Of a stretch of DNA of 64,000 bases, positions 41,274 to 52,500 are shown one piece after another. The DNA is from Anisakis pegreffii (taxonomy: Eukaryota > Nematoda > Chromadorea > Rhabditida > Anisakidae). Under the pieces are notes generated by a model. That model was not told the origin of the DNA. It searched no databases and saw only the letters and a list, made by a program, of their open reading frames with translations. Every line of letters starts with the position of its first letter. Position 1 is the first letter of the stretch. The stretch is taken from positions 1 through 64,000 of the forward strand of contig JAPYMA010000974.1 of NCBI GenBank assembly GCA_035041965.1, given 5' to 3'. Position numbers and translations under genes: made by a program.

Positions 41274-42271
41274 GACGTAGAGCTCTCCCTATGCAGGAAG
41301 TAACAATAATCTGCCGTCATATTCGGGTTGAAATTACTTTGATATCTGTTTCCCATAATGGAGATTTGTTGGTGGAAACATTCAGCATGTTCGTCGCTTA
41401 CAGCTCCAAGATTGGATGCGAAGAAGCCAACATGAGAGTGTTAAAGAACGTATTTTCAAAGAAGTTATGCGTCCCACTCGTTCATTAGATCCAAACATGT
41501 TTTCTGTACGTCCACAGTGGTTTCTAACTGCAATTTTTTCCTGCACCCAGTAAGTTAGATGGAAACGATGAGTTTGAACGATACTGTTGATCTGTAATCC
41601 ACTGAAAACTTTTGCTTCTAGGTTAGCATCTGTCAATATTCCCTTGAATTCATCCTTGAAATGTTTAAAGCCTTGATAACTCATACTCTTCTCAATTATT
41701 CTTCATCAGGCCAAGTTCAGTACGAAGTAATGGAAGGAGTATCTGTAAGGATCGATAATTGCTGGGTGCTTCACGTTGTATTTATCAGCAACATACTCAT
41801 TTCTCATGTTTTTTTGTGATACTAATACAAAAAAAACTTTGAAACCACAACAATTGTCCATTTGTGTTTTGAACAAAATCTGGAAGTAACAGAATGAATC
41901 TAACTATAGATTTGAAATCAGCATACCAAAATTAGCTAGAAACCCCTATTTATTCTTCTTCTACAAAATCTTTGTTGCCTAGTGTCATAGGAGAAATAAT
42001 TTGATGAACTTTTTTTTTCTATTTTGGAGACTATCGAGTAAAAGACTCCAAAATGGCTGCAAAATTATTTTTAGGAAAGGAGGCAAAATATGCAGAATGT
42101 ATTGAAGATGAAGGTGATGTAAGATATGGCAATGCTCAGCAAACACTCGTAAATGAGCCAGATATCGCTGTTCATCAGTCTACATTCGATATATCCGATC
42201 ATCCCTTCTCTGCCATCAATTCTGCTCTTCTTCCCGATTCATTTGATGACGCTAAAGAAATGTATTTTTAA
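41274..42271 (+). CDS. Candidate plus-strand exon cluster, unknown; possibly 5' exons of the SGSM3-like gene
   Basis: Three stretches have good splice signals and compatible phase: 41274-41326 (acceptor TTTGCAG, MQEVTIICRHIR then GTTGAA), 41404-41505 (acceptor CTTACAG, LQDWMRRSQHESVKERIFKE then VMRPTRSLDPNMFS, donor GTACGT) and 41721-41744 (YEVMEGVS, donor GTAAGG). A fourth open stretch, 42017-42271, contains KEAKYAECIEDEGD and ends in a stop, but does not join in phase. Human SGSM3 has about 80 residues before its TBC domain and an acidic N-terminus, so these may be N-terminal exons of that gene. They could equally be a short independent gene. Translation could start at the ATG at 41291. No conserved domain seen. 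Confidence 0.4.
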
Positions 42272-43539
42272 CATTCGTCCATTGCAATTTTGTCGAGCAG
42301 CATTGTTTTTAGAACAGTACCAGTTATCAGTAAAAATACTTTCTGTGATTATTGCACTCATTCTCTCTGATACAAAATTGTCTTTTCGGAACAAACGTTT
42401 ACAATGAACTGCTGAAAGGTACTGAAATGAGAGTTATTAATGACTCGTTCGGAAAACAAATAAATCAACAACAAAAATAGAGGAATCACCGACTTGTAAT
42501 GGAATCGCTGAAAACAAACAAACAAATCTTTTCGTTGTATTTAAGTGGAAATCATTTATATTTCTTGGCCAGTAGTCTGCTTATATGACCAATACCTTGC
42601 GTTCTTTCTTTAAACATTTACAAAAATCTTGTGCAGTAGAAGTTTGCTTGGATTTGTTCATTATTACATGCTATTTTTGAACGGTGAGACATGAGGAGAC
42701 CGAAATGTTCAATTTTCAAGGAATTCATTGATTTGAAATGTAGCACGAAATGCACATGCATTTAGGTAGATGAATTCGGTCAGCAATGAATACATTATGT
42801 TGACTGAATTTTTCACTGTTTTATTTCCAGCGCGTCGTCAATGCTTAATGATATTTGTATCAAAACATGTACCAGTTGATTCACCGTTTACTTCATTTCA
42901 CTGAATAATCTCTGACTTATTTTTTCTTGGGAAACAAATGTCTGTGACAGTTTATGTTTGTCAATTTTTTCCATACATGGTTCTTTAGCAGCTTTATATA
43001 GCTTCCATCACAATATAGCCATGTGCCCAATGTCAGATAGAATTTTTACAAATTCCGAGGCGCATCGGGCAAACAATTAGGCCCCATTTGTATGGAAAAG
43101 AAGAACACTTCAGACAAATCATTACAGATTCGATCAGTTTGGTTTCCGTATCGATGAAGAATCAATCGTCGATCTATCGAAACCCATCGAAACATCACAA
43201 GATCGGTGAATTATTTTGATTTCAGACTCAGTATTCATGAGTCCCATTAGATGAGATGATCAATCAGTAACCTTTAATCACTTTGTGGCTACACCGGCTC
43301 ATTTTTTATCCATCATAATACTTTAGGAACTCTTCCTCTTTTTTTTCTGACCTGAGTATCGATAAATAAAATCGCCAAAAAAAAAATCTAAAAATCGGTA
43401 AAGGGTCATGAAAGAGTGTCACATGTCGATCATTGCAAGCGGCTGATGTCGTCTTGAGTTCGTACCTTAGATTCATTGGAATGCTCGCTCACCTGAATGC
43501 AATTAAAGCACTGATCATGTCTGTTTTAATATTTGAAGA
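42272..43539 (+). other. Gap before the first TBC exon; nothing recognised
   Basis: No supported exon was found between the candidate 5' exon cluster and the first TBC exon. The sequence just before 43540 (TTTGAAG) could be a splice acceptor, in which case this is an intron. If translation starts at the ATG at 43540 it holds the promoter and 5' UTR. Confidence 0.5.
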
Positions 43540-46500
43540 ATGCGCTGGATAGCTCATATCGAGTTTGCTCACGAAGATATTTCGGAGGAACTGACATGGT
43601 CAAAGGTGGAAATTGATCGTTTGAGAAATGAAAAAACGACCGAATTACTTCGAAATATTGGTATTCCACATTCATTACGTCCATTTCTTTGGCCACGTTT
43701 TTGCGGTGCAACAGCCAAGAAGAATGCTAGTTCATTCACTTACGAAAATGTTGTAAAACAGAGTGAAAAAGATAAGCCGTCTATTGGCGCCCAAATCGAA
43801 AAGGATCTTTTGAGGTTCGTCCTGCTCATGTTTCTGTATGCTTTTTTTATCTTCATAGTTTTTCTCTAAATTGGTCATTGAAACGTTTGTTTGCAATTCA
43901 CCTTCAACTGATCCGAAAAGTTACACTTCGCAATTAGCTTTGAATTTCATCGAACATTTCATGTTGATTAAAAAACTCAGATATTGTTTCTGATGACGAG
44001 AAGCAAAAAAGGCAATCAACAAATGAAGATTGTAAGAACAATGAATTGTTCATTTAATCATACGACCAAATTTTAAGCAATAATGCTGCCGTAAAGATAC
44101 GTACGACTCATGGTAGGCGTATGAGTCGTGTAGTGGCGCACTTACGAGGGAAGGTCACGAACTTACCCCAACGTTTCGGGGTGAGATGCATATCATTTTG
44201 TAGGGCTCGTATAGCTGATTACGAATATGCAAATATTTTTTGCGGCAGACAAGCGGGACGGAAGATATGGCGGGGAAAAGATTTTCAGTGTATTGAAGTG
44301 AGATTCTGAATTAGCATTTCGCAGCGGCGGCTTGGCCTGGTGGGTAGTGTGCTAGCACGAGGATTGGATGCTTGGTAGTTCTGTTCCGCACGCTGCCGAA
44401 ATTTTTTTCTCTTACATTATTCCTAACATATTCAAGTAGTCGTAATATTCTGCAACTTCACTCCCCACAACTTTTTCAAGTTGTGGGGATGCTTCCAATT
44501 TTTATTTTTTGTTTTTTTTTAAAGTTTGATATTTTTTGTTTTCCATATCTGATCATAATGGATGTGTCTGTTTACAACAAAATGATCGAAACATAGACGT
44601 AGGTTACAATAAGAACATTTTACAAAGGATAACTGATCACAACGATCTATATCACAATCTTGAGTCACTTGTTGAGGGAAACACACTTGGACTGGCGTTT
44701 CAAATTGATCAGGATGCTGTTGGACATATCCGCACGCGTACCAAGAGTACCTGTTGAAATCCCGAAACTTCGGATTGCAGAACTGGTTGAAAACCACTTC
44801 CAAAATACGCAAAATATTTTCACGCCGATAGATCATGAAGTCAATATCGTGAATAATAACATACGAGTGAATCTTGCGGATGAATGCTTTAAATATCCGA
44901 AAGAAATATCTGTCGAGCGGTTGGATATCTGCTGTAACCTACGTCTATGTTTCGATCATTTTGTTGTAAACAGACACATCCATTATGATCAGATATGGAA
45001 AACAAAAAATATCAAACTTTGAAAAAAAACAAAAAATAAAAATTGGAAGCATCCCCACAACTTGAAAAAGTTGTGGGGAGTGAAGTTGCAGAATATTACG
45101 ACTACTTGAATATGTTAGGAATAATGTAAGAGAAAAAAATTTCGGCAGCGTGCGGAACAGAACTACCAAGCATCCAATCCTCGTGCTAGCACACTACCCA
45201 CCAGGCCAAGCCGCCGCTGCGAAATGCTAATTCAGAATCTCACTTCAATACACTGAAAATCTTTTCCCCGCCATATCTTCCGTCCCGCTTGTCTGCCGCA
45301 AAAAATATTTGCATATTCGTAATCAGCTATACGAGCCCTACAAAATGATATGCATCTCACCCCGAAACGTTGGGGTAAGTTCGTGACCTTCCCTTGTTAG
45401 AAAAAAATTGCGGGACAGTGACTTGCAATTATACTAACAGACTTGAAAGTTTAATGCAGATGTTTGTAAAGCCAACGTGAAAGCAAAGATGCTGCTCAAT
45501 TCTGCATATTTTACAATATACCCCTTTGTGCACTTCAGAATATGCTAATCAAATGAAGCCATTCATATAAAAATTTTAAAATTCATTCAAATTTGTGCAG
45601 AAAATCAGAAATCCAGCAATTTTTTACCGCCTCCTACCTTTTTTAATCTATACACTTCCCTTCAAAAATCTCTATGTCATAGCGTGAATTAAGCACATAT
45701 TAATTTGAAGAAGACACTTCACATTCTCATTCATCGACCTGTTTCTCCGTTTTCTGACCGTCGCTCATATTAGGAATCATATCAACCAAAAATTTCTCCA
45801 TCCTTCCGTTCGCGAGAAAGCCTTCATTTGGAGTTTCTAAAATCCTAGCTTTTTCACCCTTGCTTGTATAGGAAAGTAGTCATCGATTCGTTTCATAATC
45901 GCAAAGTAGACTAGATTAGTGATGGCATTCGACCGACGGTCGATCAGAAAAATACGACAAATTTCGGTCGGAATTTCGACATTCGAATCCCGACCAAACA
46001 ATTTGGAAGGCCAGTCGGAACTCCGAATGTCGCAATGTTGAAATATGATTTCCGTGGGGCTCTAACCGAACAATTTTGACAGTCGGTCAAAAATCTGACA
46101 TTGAGATTCCGATCGACATGAAATTTCGCTCGCTTGCCATCGCTAGCCTAGACTATAAGACAAACAGATTTTTGATAGATTACTTGTATGGAATATTCAC
46201 AACGATTAATTCCAGTGACGATCGAGTATTGCTAGAACTATGTGGACGTGTGAATCTATAATACGAGATCATAAGAAATGATACACCGATAAGAAGTGGG
46301 GGAATTGTAATCCGTCTCCTTCCGCCCGCTTAATCTATGTTCTTAGAACATCGGAGGCGAGGGTATTCATTTTTCTAGTCCCCCTTTAAACGTCACTGGT
46401 ACCGTGAGTGCTATCCTAGCGATGGGATTATTGCTAAAACGTTGGTCTTATGAATAATAGAATAAATGCTATATTTGTCTTACTAACATTATTTGTTTAT

Positions 46501-49500
46501 TGCGTTTTTTTGCTAAACATTTAAATAAGCATCTCAAATGGATCGCAAGCATTGCGTTTAATAAAAGAAGTAAACTTCTTTAAAATCAACATTAATAGTT
46601 TACTGTGAAAGAGGGTTGGTCGACACTTCGCGCTTTCCCAGTTGACCATGTCAAGATTCACTTCGAATTAATCTCTTAAACGTGTTTCCATTAATAGGCC
46701 ACATACAACAAACCTATCGCCTAGCAATCTCTTTTAAAGCTAAATATTTAGTATGAATCGGTTGCACAAGCCGTTCAACGTGCTGTGTGAATTTTTTGCG
46801 TGAGCCCTTCGTGGAAATTCCTCGAATTTTCACAGCCTGTATTCTTACCAGAATGAATCTCTTCTAATGATTTCATTCAACGCAATTCAGGACGTTACCA
46901 AACAATATTTGTTTTTGGCAAGAAAATAGCAAAGGAATTGAGTCACTTCGCCGACTTCTTCGATCGGTTGCTTATATGTATCCGGATATAGGCTATTGTC
47001 AGGGCATGGGAGTTATTGTTGCATCACTACTCTTATTTTGCTCGGAAGAAACAACATTCTGGATGATGGCATCGCTGGTTGAAGACATCTTTCCGGCGAA
47101 TTACTACAGCCGATCGCTTCTCGGTTTACAGGTGATTTACTTCGAATAAAGATAAAATCATTGAAATTCATCGTGATTCGTTACGAAGAAGCGTAACGGC
47201 ATGGTCAAGTGATAGTCTCTTTCAGAGACTATTCATTCTTTCAATTTTGTTTCGTTTCTTAAACCCAATTAAAAGTACCCTACTCTTGGTAATCTATTTT
47301 GCCCAAAGAAATCCTTTTTGTAATACTCGCAAGTTCTCACAGTAAGTAGTTTTCTGATTTTGCGACGAATTAGCCAAATTCAGTCTAGGAACATTTTAAT
47401 CTCATGCTGAATTGCATTGTTTCAGAGAACCTTCGATGCATTCCAAACTGGATGCTCCAAAAAAGAAAATTTATAGTACAAAGTGATGTTTTTTGGATAT
47501 TTTATGAATCAAATACAGAGCCGAATTGTAAGAATTTTGCAAATTAGAATTTTACTTGGAGCCATAGAATGTTTTAGGCTGATGAACGTGTTGCTCGACA
47601 ACTGATGAGTGTTCACCTACCTGAAGTTGATCGTTTATTGAAGCAGAACGATGTTGAAATGTCGCTGATCAGTGTCAATTGGCTACTCACTGCATTTGCA
47701 TCTGTTTTTCCGATGAAAATTCTTCTCAGGGTGTGGGACTTCCTTTTCGTCAATGGAGGTGTCACCATTTTTCGGGTAATTGTACAAATTTTTTCTCACC
47801 AGCAGATCAGCTTCCAAAGAGTGTAAGTTGGGTTGACAATTTTTTTCCAGTTGCGGGATTCTCAACATTTCACCCACCAAATAGATGCTTTTCATTCCAA
47901 AACAGTCTGTGTGGATGATCATTTTATATATCAGTCTGAAAGTTCCTCAGTTCAGTTTATTTCTTCGACTGATTGTGAGACGTCTCGTGCGCGATTCTCG
48001 CATTTCGAAATTTCCAAGGTCCTAGCTACCTTAAAAGATGCCTTTTAGTCTAGAAACAGCATATGCGAAGTATCTCTCACGAAAACAATCTAAAAGTTCG
48101 CTGGGTCAAATCATTCTTCTTTTTGAGGCATCTAATCCCATAATATAGATGGTGTGACCTTACAGACTAATCTTTTTTTACGAACCTTTACAGAGGTTGC
48201 TTTTAGTCAAGATGAAATCATTTTGGAATGTTTAACGGAGAAACTTCCGAAATTCATGCATCATCCTGGGCGATAAAAAAAATACAACCCAGTAACCATT
48301 CAAAAAAATTTTGCGAGCGAGAAATTTTACATGGCTTGTTTATCTACCAAAAGACACCTTTTCGAAGGGTGGTGACTGCAGTTTGCAGAATTTCGTTTTT
48401 TTTCCGAGGCAAATAATTGTCACTCTAATGCATATTCCATCCATTCAATCATCAGTCCATCGGGAAGTTGACATTTTTTTCATAGCTACTTCTTTATTCG
48501 AACGTTTCTCCAAAAAACATCATCGAATTTGAACGAAATGCTAAATAAATAGTTCAAAAATGTTTCGAGTGAAACAGTTTATCTGGAAAGTGCTGGAATC
48601 ACTTATAATTTTATAGCAATTTAAGCAGCAGTTCCTAACATTTCAAATGAAAAATTATTCAGATTATGATCTCAATGATAAAAATACGTGAAGATGATCT
48701 ACTGGAATTGAATGGATCTGAGAATGCATCTGCCGATCTCTTCAATGCATTAGCTGAAATTCCATCTCATATAACAGATGCTGGTGCGTTAATACGATTG
48801 TTTTGTTTGAAAATTTCCCCTTGCAACATTCAAATATTGACGACGTTCGAACAAAACACCAACATCGATATCATTTCTGGTCATTGCTGAAAGACGTCAA
48901 GATTATGTCCTTCCTGTGCTGTAAATATGATTGCACAAAAGGGATTGTTCAAACCACTGCTATAGGCGTAACTATTTGATGAATAATGCAGTTTGTGAAA
49001 AGTAAGAATGCATTAGTGATTTTGTTACACAACTCTTTCCGAAATGTATAGCACAGTTTCCAGCACTTTGCAATCTCAAAACTTAGTCCGCAGTTTTCTT
49101 GCAAACAACAAATTTGTCTCAAAAATGTTGCTGATGGATCTCGTAGATGTTTTATCTAACTCATGTTCAATCCCTGGTGAATATGAAGGTTTATGATTAA
49201 TTTAGAACATCTTATCGAAGTGTGTATATCATTCGAATTTGCAATTACACCGGAACTCATCGAAAGTTCAAGACGTCGACAGCAAGCCGTTTTATTGGCG
49301 GATCAAGGCCTCATTATTGATCCAAATAGAAACACCAACCTACCAAAACAAAGAATCCAACGAAGAAAATTGGTGCGGTCGAAGAGCCTCGTCCAACAAA
49401 TATTCGCTGTCACAAAAGAGCAGGTATGACTTCTCAATGATCAAATTTCTTATTGGGCGGATAAGAACTGAAATCTAACGTGCTTCAATGAAGTGACATT

Positions 49501-52500
49501 CCTATGTGTGGCCAAATGTTATGATGCAATTGGATCGGGGTCCCGTGAGGATCCACGAGGTTTCGGGTGTCCAAAAAACTACAGGTATGACTTCTTAATG
49601 AAGACCTTGAGCCTAATTTCGCGCCCGACCCAACCCTAATTGAGACCAATGTGATGTCCCTCATCGGTAAACGATGGCTGCATAATGGTAAGTCATTTGA
49701 ATGGGTTAAGCGCGGTGAATGCGAAAATATTGAGCGGATGATTTGTTTCGCTTGAATGAAACGCTCAAATGCTAAACAAAAAGTATCGGACGAAGCGGTG
49801 AGTAAGAATAAGACCGATGGTGCGAGTGGATTTGCATTGTAAATAGATACGTACATTTGGTAGAGCTGTATTCATAATCATATGCAATTAAACAGCTGTA
49901 ATCGTTAGATGACACTGCTCAGTGACAACATTCGTGCTATAAGCGAATGAAGTGCATTCTGCATTTTCACAGCATCTGTACAATGTTCTTTTCTTTTTCA
50001 AGCACAATTGATCGTCTTCTAGCTGAATTCATCATTTCTTTCGTTGAAGCCGAATTCATTCAGTAAATAGTTATCATCGTTTAATGATTTCATTGCTCGC
50101 CAACTTCATCAATTCCTTTTACTATGTAGTTTAACGTAGTAAAAGGAATTGATGAGATTAGCGAGCAATTAATTGTTTTCTTTCTCGAAAAACGATATTT
50201 TCTCATTTCGATACATTCAATGGTGGTTTCGTTCATGCTGTTTCTCAATCACATTGCAAACGATAGGCACTTTTGAAGGCAAGAATAAAATATCTGTATT
50301 ACAGGATTTTAGATTGTTTTAATTCACACTTGTTGGTAATTGTCACCACAGTAAAGAGTTCATATAAACGTAAATACCGTATTCGAAAACGGGTGCTTTC
50401 AATTAGGAATCATATGCTCTTTTTGGAGTCTAAGAATATTCCGAGAGTACCGCAACTGAAGGCTACTTAAAAAATGATCATGCCGCCGAATCAGCAGACC
50501 ATGGAGAAGAGAATTGTGGATGTTAATGTATACCTAAAAATCTCATTCATTCATTCAGTCATCATCGATTTTTTAAAACAACACACAAATTTCAGCTGTT
50601 GTTTATGGCTTAGCAGATTGCATACCAAAGCACAAGTCAGCACATTTAAACGAAGCAACATAAAACTTCAGGGTGAAGAGAACGACCCGAAAATGAAAAA
50701 CGTGCGTCAAACGGAACTGATTGTCGATTTGCGAGATGCTGTCTTACAACTTTGTCGGCATTTCATCAACTGTGACGAGTCTTTTGCGAGCACAGTGAAT
50801 TTGCAGGTTCTTTTTGAAATTGCGTCATATGAGCTAGATAATGTACGGCAGTAAGCATGAGCGCATTATTTCATTGACCATCAATGATGCTATATTGTTT
50901 TGTGGTAATTAATTCCGTAGTGGTAATTAATTAAGATTATTTTTGCTGAAATATTACCTGCATTTGAGTGTTTATTGCACATTGCGTACTCGTTAGCAGT
51001 GGCTTCTACCTTTTTAATTTGAGAAAAAAAAAACGAAAAATAAAATATGCTCTTCTTTGAGAATCCATCATTCAGAACTTTTTTTTGCCCAGGCCAACGT
51101 TTTTCACACTTTTCCTCTTTGCCTGTATGGCAGGCCACTATTCCCACTTCAAATAACTTGGGCGACACCAATTCTTTCTCCTCCCTTTTATGACGGTCTA
51201 TCACTTCCTGGCGACAAATCAGAGGAAAATCATTGGTTAAGGAGTTTGCTGCTAATTTCGATGGTACCAAAGAAATGAATTTATTCTTATCAGACAATCT
51301 TTTTGAAAGCATCATTACATAGCTGTGAAATTCTTGACATAAGTTTTGAAAGCATTATTATATAACTGTGAAAGAATTGCCAAAAAATATCTTTCATCAA
51401 TGATCTGCCAGTTTCCTCAGTTTCCCGTGACATCTTCAAAATCCTTCTCAGGAGGGATTTTTTCTTCCTATCCCCCCCTCCCTCCTCATACCTGTGAGAA
51501 CCCATTGGTGGTGTCCAAAAATGATTGGGTGTGAGTGATTGTAATCGAATACTGATTCATAATAAACTTAGATGCCACTGAATTCGCCTTCACAGCAACC
51601 AAAATTAATGATGTGTTTGACTTCATAAGTTGCACTGGATGTGATTGTAGTCGGTGATTGCTGAAAATTATGTTTTTTGGTTTGTAAACCTTGAGGTGTT
51701 TCTAGCATATAGTAGACGTATCGCTGATTCTCTTGTGAGTTCCACAGTGTCAAGCGACCAACGAGTGCAAATCTTCGTTTGCGTTCATGAATTCAGTATT
51801 GAATTGATCGCAGTGTTTTAGGCGGATTATTCTTGTGAAGAGAGTAGCGATGAGAAGGAAGAATTCATTAAAGCGAGGCGACAGGGATATCGCAGAGCGC
51901 GTGCACTTCTTGATTTTCAACGGCAAGACGAAGATGAACTGGGATTTATGTGAGCTTCACTCATTCGTAGCAGCCATTTCTATGAAATATTTTATTAATT
52001 CTCTACAATGATACGTTCTTACTGATCAGCGTGGATGTCGATTATAGGAAAAACGATATTATCACTGTTATCTGTGAAAAGGACGAACATTGTTGGATTG
52101 GTGAAGTGAATGGTCTAAGGGGCTGGTTCCCTGCCAAATTTGTCGAGGTAATCAGTGCGAAGTAACTTTCATTGACGTTAGTTCGTAGCAGAGAACGTGT
52201 CTGTAACAGTTGATTTGCTTGGAAAAGAAACTTGTTGAACGATTGTCGTTGAATATTTTGAGGTGGTCGATGAACGAGGCAAAAACTACACGGTTTTTGG
52301 TGACGAAGCTGTTTGTTCGGAAATAACCGAACTGGTGCGAGGCCGACTAGCATCAGCGTTAAAACCAATTCTAGAGCATGGCCTGCGTCGAAGTGGAGTG
52401 TTGAATCTCGCAGTTCATCCGTGGCTTTTTATTGGTGCTACCATTTTTGAATTTATCAGATTTTTACGAGTTTTATTCGAATTAATAGAATTGTTACCAT

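Larger units (their letters stand above)
44147..44608 (+). repeat. Left arm of the foldback element
   Basis: This is the 462-bp inverted repeat matching 44933-45394. It contains a tRNA-like segment (44321-44396), a perfect small hairpin (44463-44488) and, read on the minus strand, the last 30 codons of the internal open frame. I saw only isolated differences from its partner (for example the T run at 44511-44522). Confidence 0.9.
44141..45400. mobile_element. Foldback (long terminal inverted repeat) DNA transposon, in the first SGSM3-like intron
   Basis: Positions 44147-44608 and 44933-45394 are 462-bp inverted repeats that pair with no net insertion or deletion (paired positions sum to 89541). 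They are separated by a 324-bp unique loop. The pairing continues imperfectly to the outermost CGAGGGAAGG (44145) and its partner, and TTA flanks both ends (44142-44144 and 45397-45399), a likely 3-bp target-site duplication. A TTA duplication fits PIF/Harbinger-like or related families, but I cannot assign one. The near-identity of the arms suggests a recent insertion or continued homogenisation. It lies in the 3.1 kb intron between exons 43540-43814 and 46891-47131. Confidence 0.9.

Noticed and set aside
41382..41684. 100-codon minus-strand frame between CAMTA and the RabGAP
   Set aside because: It is the antisense of plus-strand exon 41404-41505, which has an acceptor, a donor and protein-like composition in its own frame.
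44660..45022. Plus-strand 120-codon frame in the foldback element
   Set aside because: It is the mirror of the minus-strand Cys/His-rich frame: the last 30 codons come from the other arm, and the rest reads less like protein.
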